DNA from: Chara braunii
Lineage: Eukaryota; Streptophyta; Charophyceae; Charales; Characeae
DNA length: 64,000 bases
Assembly (NCBI GenBank): GCA_003427395.1
Contig: BFEA01000183.1
Location: forward strand, 598,163 to 662,162
Direction of reading: 5' to 3'
Shown: one piece after another, positions 45,348 through 54,541 of the stretch
Layout: every line of letters starts with the position of its first letter
Numbering within the stretch: the stretch's first letter is position 1
The notes under the pieces: model-generated
Told to the model about the DNA's origin: nothing
Seen by the model: only the letters and a program-made list of their open reading frames with translations
Database searches by the model: none
Translations under genes and position numbers: made by a program

Positions 45348-45821
45348 CTAAATCTTTTTTTTTTTACACTTTGACAACTCTGTACACACCCGTCTTCGAA
45401 ATGATTCACAATCCTTGTTTTTTTTCTTCACGAACTGAATCGAAGATGATCCCTGCCGTGATGCTACGTTACCATTTGCTTTCAAATTAGTTGGTCTTCC
45501 GCTCCTGAAAATCAATTTTTTAATCTGTAGATTTGATGAAGGAGCAGCAATCCTACAATTTTTTTTTTTCAACACTTGTAACCCACGTTTCGCCATATGT
45601 TTATAATCTCTCATTCTTGAATACGCTTCCACCAATTTTATGTACTCTGTCGGTGTTGACTCGATTTGGTTCTCGGATTTCACTCTTGCTGATTCTTCAT
45701 GTGAGATTTTCTCCGTAACCACTTTTGAAGCTCGCTTCTTCCCTCGCTTCAACCGTTCAACTTCTTCCTTCAAGTAAATGAGGTCTTGAATCAATATCTG
45801 ATTATCCGTTTTCAAGGCCAT
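45348..45821 (-). pseudogene. PLE B1 ORF1-like charged protein
   Basis: 157 codons from ATG 45821: LKEEVERLKRGKKRASKVV begins a Lys/Glu-rich coiled-coil region and the tail is basic. A CCHC zinc knuckle (CHYCRRSGHFIWEC) lies upstream at 46509-46550 in the same orientation. Together they match the ORF1 plan of PLE A (zinc knuckle, then charged coiled coil). Interrupted by stops between 45.83 and 46.5 kb. Confidence 0.55.
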
Positions 45822-46508
45822 GATCTTCTGGTCCGACTAAATGTTACGTTATGTCTGTCTTTTCAGATTAATGATATCGTGTTTTAGCTTGTCAATTTCC
45901 TCTTATTTGCTCCGACCTTCATCGTCTCTTTTTGCTTTCCGTGCTTCTTCTTTCGTTCTCCTCCAAACTTCGTGTGTTGTCGCAATCAACAAATTTTCGC
46001 CTTGACCCACATTCCGTCCTAAGACCTACTCGCATACTTGCTGCATCTCCTTCTGAACCGTTGCTCCTTCACTTACTTTAAATTCCTCTCGATCTTTTGT
46101 CTCCGCTTGTTTTTTTCTCCTCCATTTCTTTTGTTTTTTTGGTTTCCTCTTCATTTTTCGTTTTTTTCTCTTGTTCTGTTTTCACTCGTTCTTTCTCATC
46201 CATCTCACTCAATATTCAACTCCAAAATTTTTTGAAAATTTTCCCTCTTTCTCTGTATTTCAAATTTCACGGCTTTCTATATCCTCCATAGTAACAGCCG
46301 CCGTAATTGTTGTTATAGCCGTCGAGGTTCTGATTGTTGGTCCTGCCGTCGTTTTGCGTTGGCCGATATGGTATAATAACACCTAGTGTTGGAATAATCG
46401 GAGGTGAGATTTACACTTATCAGGCGTATACTCTAATCAACTGATGTGGAAGCTTGGTTACTCATGTTCAGTCTTCGCATTTTGCGCCATGTTGCACATC
46501 ATGGTTCG

Positions 46509-46565
46509 ACACTCCCATATAAAATGGCCTGATCTCCGACAATAATGGCAGACTGGACAATCCAT
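46509..46565 (-). pseudogene. PLE B1 ORF1 zinc knuckle
   Basis: Minus-strand frame MDCPVCHYCRRSGHFIWEC contains C-x2-C-x4-H-x4-C. Too short for an open frame on its own; identified by motif and by position relative to the coiled-coil and nuclease parts. Confidence 0.6.
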
Positions 46566-46769
46566 CAGCGAAATCAGTGGCAAGGAAGAAGACGCAATAG
46601 CGAAGAAATGAGGAATCGATGAGATTGGTATTAGGGTAAGGGTGCTAAAAATAAAAAAGTTAATAATAAAATATAATAAAACTGTAATGATAGAGATGAT
46701 AGAATGGTAGGATGATCACAGTCGCTCAACGTACTGCAGCTGCTACGTCGGTTGATGCGTGGACTACTG

Positions 46770-48165
46770 TTTGCAACATAAGTGTTTCAATGCAAAATTC
46801 AGAACACAAACACATATAGTGAGATTCATATCACATAGTGCTAAAGACAATTAGACATGAGCGCAGGTAACTGCGTTGAGAGAAGATTGAAAACATCATA
46901 TACAGCTCAACGCTGCAGGTGAAGACCCGACAACGTGTTTTTGTCGGTCATCTGTGCGACTTCTTCAGGGGTTATAGTTCCCAAAGCAAGACGATAGTAA
47001 AAGAGAGTTCATAGCCACTATATATTTCGAACACTACTGTTGGTCGTCTTTCGAAAAAAAAAAAATTGAGTGTCACAATTCGAAGTTTAAGAAATTATAG
47101 GTTTGAGAGTGAAAATAAGAAAGGAAACTAGTTGAGGTAACGAGTTCAAATCCTCCTAAGACCTTAAGTAGGAAACTAGTCAGAAAAGAACATATAGTAG
47201 GGAAGGTAGCAGGTTCAAAGACTGGACAAATATATAATAGGGAACGTAGAAGGTCCGAAGACTCAACCAGTCCACAAAGTAAAACAACCATCGAAGAAAC
47301 CAGTGAGGTAGCAAATTTGAAGACTAACAAGAAATGTTGAGAGAAAGAAGTGATCGTAAAATTAACTCTATTCTTAAAATTTTCAATCAGTAAAATATTT
47401 CACCCATTGTAGCCAGCAGTTGTTGAATCTCGCTGAAAAATTGTTCAAGGATTCATGAAAGTAACAGTCTGGAAGTCCTTTGTGTTGCAATTTCAACATC
47501 AAGGTGAGTAGGAAGTATGCATTAACGCCCGACATTATTGTCAATATATTTGCTTGATGAAAATAAGAAATTATTACTGACATCTTTTGTTGTTTGTCTG
47601 ACTAGGAAGTGTAGTCCTGGAAGCTCTGAAAAATTAACCCTAAACGGATAATATGTCTCTCATTCTTATGGGAAGTGACACACATTACATATGTGGGTTT
47701 GCAGAAAAACTTGATCACACAACGCATGTAATCCCAAGTGTCATTCTTGTTTATCAGGCTAAGATCAAATTGCCATCATAACATGACCGAAAATTGTTCA
47801 ATCTCTTATAGGTTTGTGTTCGTGCATATGTCGATCTCCTATCAAATCTTAAGAATACCGAAACATCATCCCTTAGGTGTACTCCGAAGAACAATTTTCT
47901 TTCTCTCCCTAGGTTGTTCAGATTGTCGTACTCGTCGAATGCACATAACGTGCAAGCCAAAGCGGGGCTTGATGATTTGCCCATCACAATGTCAACCCTT
48001 TGCTTCAAGATAGTCCCCATAGTTATGACAAACGTATAATTGAGATCGAATTCAACCATTGTTAGAATACATTTTTTTTTTTTATCAGACGGATCTTGTA
48101 GGAAGATTTTTTATGTTGCTAATCTTCAATTTTTTTCCTTTTTTTTCTTACAAAAACTAGGTAAA
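46770..48165 (-). mobile_element. Penelope-like element B, 5'-truncated copy (B2)
   Basis: Minus strand: RT motif B-C region at 48110-47754 (DIVMGKSSSPALACTL, VHLRDDVSVFL with the Asp pair kept) followed by the same 3' region as B1. Similarity to B1 stops at about 48165, inside the RT. A truncated copy directly 5' of a longer one is the usual Penelope pseudo-LTR layout. It contains the empty site for TTAA element 6. Confidence 0.75.
47164..47167. other. Empty TTAA site matching element 6
   Basis: A single TTAA between TCCTCCTAAGACC and GTAGGAAACTAG. The paralogous site at 41665-42369 carries the inserted element. Confidence 0.95.
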
Positions 48166-48932
48166 AGGGAAGAAGCAGAACACTACTTAGAACCTATTTT
48201 AAGTTCTCTTAGTGGTAACAATCAGACTATGATGTACTATCACTTTTCTTATGTTGTCTTGTTGACCATTAACTCAAAACTGATGTGCACATCTACCTGT
48301 CAAATTGCCCTCTTTGTAGGTGGGCCCTACAACTTACTGTCACATATTTGTTCAAACAAACAGTTACACTGTCCAGGGATGTTAGACCCGGTTTCCAGTA
48401 GGTGCTGCTCCCCATCAATAGATGGAACCTCACTTGGAGTGCTAGTGGTGCCTGTTCCTATCAGCACCCCCAACATCGACTTGAGTTGTTCTTTCTTAAG
48501 AAAAAAAAATAAAATATATATATATATATATACATCATGTTGCTCTTATGTATGACCTTTCCTGGCCTTTTTGGGATTAGTGGATGGGAGGTTAGCGCCT
48601 TTGAAACCATGTGTTCTATGAAAGGGTGTTTTCTGTTCAGTAATTGAACGGATTAAGCGCATATCAAACAACACGCGTGAACGTAGAGTTTCATTCCACG
48701 GTTGGGTGCGGAGGGGATCTGGAGGGGGTGCACTCCGGAGAAAAGGTCGTGAGGGTCGGGGGGGGGGGGCTAACAATAAATTGCCCCGAAAGACAAATAA
48801 AAAATGCGAGGAAAAAACAGAAAAAAAGGATAAAAAAAATAACAATGGCCAATGAAGACTGACCAGTGGCAGCGCGCGTTCTCCGAGAGAGAGAGAGAGA
48901 GAGAGAGAGAGGCATATGTGCACTCATGGCGC

Positions 48933-48986
<54 letters not shown>

Positions 48987-49030
48987 GTCAATCAAAGAAT
49001 CAATCAGTCAATCAATATACATATATACAT
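48166..49030. other. Unassigned stretch with microsatellites
   Basis: No gene recognised. Contains a short (TA)n at 48516-48532, (GA)n at 48884-48911 and (GT)n at 48936-48984, ending in TA-rich DNA before hammerhead repeat copy 2. A block near 48370-48420 is related to 33.7 kb. Confidence 0.4.
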
Positions 49031-49035
49031 ATATA

Positions 49036-49165
49036 TAGGGTTTAGCCTCCTTATGAGTTGGTGAAACTCTAATAAAACAGTTTGTCACCGCCCCTTGTTT
49101 ATTGTCATTTCCCTCCTCTTTGCCTACGGCTCACCGGGCATCTATGTTTGACGATATATCTATAT
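49036..49165 (+). repeat. Hammerhead-related repeat, copy 2
   Basis: GGGTTTAGCCTC, then CTTATGAG (core G5 changed to T), stem II GTTGG-TGAAACT-CTAAT (still pairs with wobbles), AAAACAGTTTG (core G12 changed to A), and the shared tail to GACGATATATC. The 5' strand of stem III is replaced by TA repeats. C3 is intact here, unlike copy 3. Not active. Confidence 0.75.
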
Positions 49166-49197
49166 CTATATATATATATATATATATCGTCAAAAGA

Positions 49198-49949
49198 AAG
49201 TTTTTTTGTGAGTTCTCTATGACATGAGGTAAATGCCCGTAAATTTTCAAGTCATTTGGCGAAGCCAAATAAGAATTAAAAATCGCCAAAGATGGCGGTG
49301 TCAAAACGTGCTCGCCCACGTATTTTTTCACTTTTTACGTTTTGTTTTCACTTTAGTTCGGGGTCTAAACAATTTTATTATTTTTTGCAAATTTTTTAGC
49401 GGGTTTTGTATTAGGTGAACTACACATCTGTAAAGTTTTAAGGCATTTAGCTATTCCAAAAAAAGAAAAAAAATCACCAAAGATGGCGGTGTCGAAAACA
49501 TGCTCGCGCACTCACTAAATTTAATTATCTTTTTATTTATTTTCATTTTTTTAATTAGTATTTGTTTTTTGTATTTTATTTTTATTTCAAATTTGGTAAG
49601 GAATTCGGATGTAATGCTCAACCAAACTTGGTAAGGAATTTGGGAGTGCGCGAGCATGTTTTCGACACCGCCATATTTGGTGATTTTTTTTTTTTTTTTT
49701 TGGCATGGTTAAATGCCGTGAAAATTTACAAATGTGTACTTCACATAATACAAAACCCACTAAAAAAGTTTCAAAAAATAATAAAATGGTTTAGCCCCCG
49801 AACTAAAGTGAAAACAAAAAGTAAAAAGTGAAAAAATATATGGGTGAGCACGTTTTAACACTGCCATCTTTGACGATTTTTAATTCCTATTTGGCTTAGC
49901 CAAATGACTTGAAAATATATGGGCATGTACCTCACGTCATAGAGAACTA
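49198..49949. mobile_element. Foldback element, ~750 bp
   Basis: The left arm (AGTTCTCTATGAC at 49209 ... GGCGGTGTCGAAAACATGCT at about 49484-49503) is repeated inverted on the right (AGCATGTTTTCGACACCGCC near 49655 ... GTCATAGAGAACT at 49937-49949). Arms are about 320 bp with some divergence around a ~100-bp centre. No coding sequence. No target duplication was established. Confidence 0.8.
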
Positions 49950-50095
49950 AAAAAAAAAACAAAAAGAATTAAATAATTATTTTTAGACCCCGAAATAATT
50001 TTTGGTGAGGGACAAACGCCGTCGGGTTCGGACCCCGTACGGTACCCCGAGCGCCCGTACTGCCTGGAGATCTCCATACGTACGGGCTGGTGACC

Positions 50096-50256
50096 CTGTA
50101 TATATATGTGTATATATATATATGTATATATATGTATATATATATGTATATATATATGTATATATATATGAGTACGTATAATAGAGATCTTGATCGTCTT
50201 AAGCTTACTAAGCTCAAAGGATAGAGCGTTGTATATATATATATATAATATTATAT

Positions 50257-50288
<32 letters not shown>

Positions 50289-50290
50289 GG
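50096..50290. repeat. TA/TATG microsatellites
   Basis: TATATATG repeats at 50098-50170 and TA repeats at 50232-50288, separated by about 60 bp of unique DNA. Confidence 0.95.
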
Positions 50291-50362
50291 GTGAGTGATA
50301 GTCTACTTTGATTTTGGTTAAGGTGGATTATAATTTACAGTGTAATCAGTGAGGGGATTCTG

Positions 50363-50420
50363 CAGACTGTTGAGGGTTCAGCCTCTTGATGAGTCGGTGA
50401 AACTCCGACGAAACAGTTTG
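50363..50420 (+). ncRNA. Type III hammerhead ribozyme, near-complete (copy 3)
   Basis: 58 nt that fold as a type III hammerhead. Stem III is CAGACTGT (50363-50370) with ACAGTTTG (50413-50420), 8 bp with one G-U. The cleavage triplet is GTT, with cleavage after 50371. Stem I is the hairpin GAGG-GTTCAG-CCTC. The core is TTGATGA (50386-50392), with C3 read as T. Stem II is GTCGG-TGAAACT-CCGAC, 5 perfect pairs, followed by GAAA. Every helix and every core base except C3 is present. C3 is essential, so cleavage should be weak or absent. Copy 2 keeps C3, so the ancestor had CTGATGA. Type III hammerheads are the form found in plant retrozymes and viroid-like RNAs. Confidence 0.85.
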
Positions 50421-50505
50421 TCACAGCCCCTCGTTTGTTGTCCTCTTCTCTCTCTCTGCCTACGGTTTTACCGAGCAGTTCTGTTTGTGACGATATATAT
50501 ATATG
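50421..50505 (+). repeat. Shared tail of the hammerhead repeat, copy 3
   Basis: GTCACAGCCCCTCGTTTGTT to CTACGG..ACCGAGCAGTTCTG and GTGACGATATATATAT, matching the tails at 10910-10990 and 49085-49165. Helitron 2 ends a few bases beyond, in the TA tract. Confidence 0.8.
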
Positions 50506-50747
50506 TATAAACTAGCTAGGCAACCCGATACAGACTGCTCACATAATCTGAGATAGACTTGAAAAAAAAAAAAAAAAATCACAGCCTCACATTTTATAAA
50601 GAATAACATTAAACTGGCTACGAAATCTGAGTTTAATTTAAGAATTCAAAAAATAACAAATTGAAAACAAAAAATACACGAGAAAATGAGAGGAGGGACA
50701 GAGCCAAGAGAGACTGAGACAAACAAAGAAAGACAGACAGAAAGAAA

Positions 50748-50750
50748 AAA

Positions 50751-50803
<53 letters not shown>

Positions 50804-50854
50804 GAGAGAGCGAGAGAGAGCGAGAGAGAGCGAGAGAGAGCGAGAGAGCGAGCG

Positions 50855-50887
<33 letters not shown>

Positions 50888-50919
50888 NNNNNNNNNNNNN
50901 NNNNNNNNNNNNNNNNNNN

Positions 50920-50997
<78 letters not shown>

Positions 50998-50998
50998 C
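50748..50998. repeat. (GATA)n and (GA)n microsatellite with sequencing gap
   Basis: GATA repeats (50752-50802), GAGAGC repeats, then (GA)n to 50995 interrupted by a run of N at 50888-50919. Confidence 0.95.
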
Positions 50999-51139
50999 AA
51001 CAAAAGTACAAAGAATAAAGAAAGACCAACACGAGTATACAAAGAAAAAAAGCTTTAACTGACCATTTAAGACATAATCATTGCGTAGTGTAATAAACCT
51101 TGACTTAAAAAAATGCAATAATATTATGTCAAAATAATT

Positions 51140-51496
51140 ATTATTATCTGTGTAGCACAGCGAACATGTTCGGATCTTTTCTGAACATCTGAACATGTTC
51201 GGGTGTTCGGCTGAACGCCACCCGAACGTGTTCGGCCGAACATATTCCAAGAAAGAAAAAAAAAAAGCGCTTTTTTTGTTTTTGATTTTTAACTCGAGTT
51301 ATGTTACGATTGTGACCATACCTCCAAGGCAAAAGTTGTTTGTATTATTATTTTACATAACATATATTGTTTTCAAAATTTTTGGAGAACGTTGTTTTTT
51401 TTTTTTATAAATATTTTTATGTTCGTGTTCGGAGAGTTTCGGGGCTCGTTCGCGTTCGGTCACCGAACCCGAATACGATGCTACACTGATCATTAT
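51140..51496. mobile_element. hAT-like MITE (CTGTGTAGCA type), 341 bp
   Basis: Element 51148-51488: ends CTGTGTAGCACAGCG and CGATGCTACACTG; flanks ATTATTAT (51140-51147) and ATCATTAT (51489-51496) are an 8-bp target duplication with one change. The interior has GAACATGTTCGG palindromic repeats at both ends and a GGCAAAAGTTGTTTGTATTA block shared with the MITEs at 33.0, 61.6 and, in part, 62.4 kb. Confidence 0.8.
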
Positions 51497-51509
51497 TATT
51501 ACTATTTTC

Positions 51510-53664
51510 TCTCTCTCCTTCCCTTCCCATTTATTTGTCTCCCTCTTCTCATCTCTCTTGTAGGAGCGTCGTCGAGACGGAAGACGACCATCTAAAAATT
51601 TGTCATTAAGGCAAGGCCTGGACAACCACTTATTCAACATTTGTCTCTTGCTATACATTTATAAGACCAATCAACTTCCTTCCCTGGAAGGATACTCTTG
51701 CAACACCTCATGAACAAAAACTCGTTGCAACACTTAGCGACGATACTGCTCGAAAATTACGAATTGACCCTGTCCGTAAGTGAGGTGAATTACAATATCC
51801 ACACATCTCCAACTGTTTATGCTCGTATTCAATTCCTCTGCTGCTTCCACAATATTTTGAATCCTGTGAGAACTGTCAAGATGAGACATGTGTGCAAGTG
51901 TCTTTTTGGTACCAATAGATCAAGAGAGTCCTTTATGAAATTGTTAATATTAAAAGAAGTTTAAATAACTTGATTGTACTAAGCGTCATGTATGGACATG
52001 CACATGGTCTCTAGCTGGTGTAGGCGCGGACATAACACAACTTATATGAGACGGAGTAGTTGTAGCGGTCGACAAAGCTGAAACAACAATAGACGTAGTG
52101 ACCATCTGTGTTGGCATATTGGATGATGAAACAAAATTTGTAAGACGTTGAAGGAGATGCTGCTTGAAGGGACAGTCTACGGACCCGAGCGGAATGAGGA
52201 GCGGGAGAAGCAACCGTGGGAAAAATCCTTTTAAGAAGGTTTTGTATCTGTGCATATCTGTGAAAGGGTTGAGGAATGGTCTCCTTTGTTGGATAATGTA
52301 GCAAATGACTTGTCATCCTAGTAATCTCCTCATTAGAGAGAGCGACGAACTCATCGTTCAAAACCGATTGCAACATGGAAGAAACCTCCAAATTCGAAAT
52401 ATTCAACGGGTTTGAAAAAAGAGGAGATCGTCGTTCCAACCGCATATCAATGAGTTTGTTTCTTTTCCAGTCGAGGAAGTTTTTCCATATTCGAGCTTCT
52501 TTTACGAATGTTGCAGTTTTGACAAACATTTCAAAAAACGAGAGAAGGTTAACAACAACCGTATTTTTCATCACCACTTCAGGACACCCTTCACCACATC
52601 AGGATGCAGCCTGCCTAAACAGGTGGTTTTCAGGGTCTTCGGATCTTTCACCACTTCAGGACCATTTAGGTATGAAAATCCAGAATGGTCATGAAGTGGT
52701 GAAAGCTCTGAAGACAGTGAAAACCACCTGTTTAGACAGGCTGCATCCTCAAGTGGTGAAGGGTGGTTTTCATGGTCTTCGGACCTTTCACCACTTCATG
52801 ACCATTCAGGATTTTCAGACTGATCAAAACTCTCACTTGACCACTTCAGGACATCCTTTACCACTTCAGGATGCAGCCTGCCGAAACAGGTGGTTTTCAG
52901 GGTCTTCGCACCTTTCACCACTTCAGGACCATTCAAGATTTTCAGACTGCGTGAAAGTCTCACTTCAGAATTTTCATTCCATAATTTTCAGCTACGCTTG
53001 TGCAAAAAACACCTCAGTAAAAACATTTTGCATGCCAATCTTCTTCGCATCGGGCAACACAATAACCCTCGAAGGATTTTGTGGTTGCGATGTGGCGCAA
53101 ACATCTCTTTCACGTCCACTGTGTTAAGATTGCAAACACCTCACGAACACGTGCACGTTCAACGATCCGTCCACAAAATGGAAGAGGTGCAAGTGCATCG
53201 TTAGAGAGCACATTCCACGCTTTCACAATATGAGTTCTGGTTTCATGAACAACAGGTTGCAGTCCCACCTAATTATCATCAAAGGTAGGCTCGAGCACTT
53301 CGAGGGAATCCAAAAGATTAGTTTCCGTACCACGACTCTTTCTTCTCTTTAATATAGATTGAACACAATCTTCGTTCGAATCACCCGTAACGTTATCATC
53401 TTCGTCATTGATAAATGTAGGGTTATCATGCCCACTCGATAGACCTATCCGTGAACCATACTCATCAGCACGAAAATCGTCACCACTCCCCTCCACAACC
53501 ATTTTCTAAGCATAATCAAGGGTATTCCCTTGCAAACATTCACGCTTAACTTCACAAAAAACAACATGATATCATATTGAGTAAAATTGTTGGTTCCTAT
53601 TGCTTTCATATCTTTTCGATTAGCACGAGTGTCGTAGTTATGGCACGTTCGGCAGTCGCCTGCG
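51510..53664 (-). pseudogene. Helitron 2 accessory gene (broken)
   Basis: Minus strand. An acceptor-like TTTCTTCGCAG (about 53664) precedes pieces matching Helitron 1: 53502-53269 (GDSNEDCVQSILKRRKSRG, LLDSLEVLEPTFDDN), 52577-52011 (SSMLQSVLNDEFVALSNEEI and FHRYAQIQNLL) and 51980-51510 (ending NDKFLDGRLPSRRRSYKRDE). The same block order, the same exon edge and the mostly conserved amino acids show the gene was constrained in the family. A 390-bp foldback repeat interrupts it at 52.6-52.96 kb. Function unknown. Confidence 0.6.
52570..52965. repeat. Foldback insertion built of CACCACTTCAGGA units
   Basis: Three copies of a ~115-bp unit (CAGCCTGCC.AAACAGGTGG, then TTTTCAGGGTCTTCGGA-type sequence, then TTTCACCACTTCAGGACCAT): two direct, at 52600-52680 and 52860-52940, and one inverted at 52685-52760 with its partner at 52760-52830. 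Helitron 1 lacks this segment between its homologous flanks (about 9385), so it is an insertion. Confidence 0.8.
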
Positions 53665-53764
53665 AAGAAAGAATAGGACGGAATTCATCGGAATGTCAAG
53701 GCTCGACGAAAAATAAACAAAACAAAATGATGTTGAAAAAGAAAAATTCATCCAAAAAATTAGT

Positions 53765-54115
53765 GATACACAATATTCTTCGTTAAATTTTTTTAATCAG
53801 GCAACGCAACACGGATGTTATTGGGATGACCAACACGAGACAAAACAACGTACAGTTGGCAATGCGCAAAAAACGGCTTGTGTAGCGAGATACCCTCACT
53901 AGATACGATTTGTCATTGGGACTTGTGAATCGTTACAGCAAAAACAAAATGAATTGCAAATTACCTCATAAACCATTTGAACCCGGTGATCTCACCATCG
54001 CTTGTCAGATCAATCTTGAGGACCAATGTTGTCTTACCCGCGAGCATTATTGTCATTTCCAACAAATCATCATCAACAATCTTCTTTATAATCAGCCATG
54101 TACCATTGTTAAGTA
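53765..54115 (-). pseudogene. Helitron 2 helicase, C-terminal part
   Basis: Minus strand: NNGTWLIIKKIVDDDLLEMT and KTTLVLKIDLTSDGEITGF match Helitron 1 at 8095-8200. Stops and shifts follow through the SKSQG-region equivalent at about 53900-53800. The piece is separated from the rest of the helicase by the PLE array, and the shared GLNNG codons fall in the PLE target duplication. Confidence 0.85.
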
Positions 54116-54541
54116 GGAGGAAAAAGAGGGCGAGAAGTAAGGTCACCGAGGCCAAGAACAACATGCCAGTATCCAGTGCACTTGAGCATAGCTCACAACA
54201 CAATCCACATAGTGAAGTCTTAGGCCAAAGCCCAAAGAGGGCGAAAACAATAAGATAGAAAGAATTAAGCTCGTACATTCCTTGCCAGCATCCTTTCCCC
54301 ACATCATAGCCGTCTGAAAATCGTTCCGCTCACCCACTGCCTCGATGTTGCCGACGTTCTGGCAGTTCCCCTACGCGTTTCCGCCGGTGCCAGAACCGGC
54401 TTTATCAGGGAGTAGGCACCTCCTTGGTCGAATGGCGACGGTCAATCGCTATAAACGATTGCCGTCGCAATTATTCCTAGTACTATCCCTGGCACCATTC
54501 CCATTCGTCACTCTTTCACTTACTCCGGTTCGTTCATATGT
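54116..54541 (-). other. PLE A1 3' untranslated region
   Basis: Highly similar to 59010-59450 of copy A2, including the GCCAAGAACAACATG and AACAATAAGATAGAAAGAAT blocks. It has no consistent open frame and ends at the target duplication. Confidence 0.7.

Larger units (their letters stand above)
41270..46770 (-). mobile_element. Penelope-like element B, longer copy (B1, degraded)
   Basis: Read on the minus strand, 46770 to 41270: zinc knuckle (46.5 kb), charged coiled-coil part (45.8-45.35 kb), GIY-YIG nuclease (45.0-44.6 kb), reverse transcriptase (43.3-42.66 kb) and a ~1.3-kb 3' region that recurs at 46770-47640. So the nuclease precedes the RT, as in PLE A. The sequence is AT-rich and full of stops. 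A 5'-truncated second copy directly upstream gives the partial tandem arrangement typical of Penelope elements. TTAA element 6 is inserted in its 3' region. Confidence 0.75.

Noticed and set aside
50386-50440. Type I hammerhead reading with GTC cleavage in GAAACAGTTTGTC
   Set aside because: Stem III would be only 3 bp and stem I does not pair (C-A, T-C, C-A next to the core). The type III fold pairs in all three stems.
50633-51250. Long Ser/Leu frames on the minus strand (up to 205 codons)
   Set aside because: They are translations of GA/GATA microsatellite across an N gap, with no real protein content.
52570-52965. CRISPR-like regular repeats
   Set aside because: Units are in both orientations, long and without unique spacers; eukaryotic context. 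A foldback repeat explains them.
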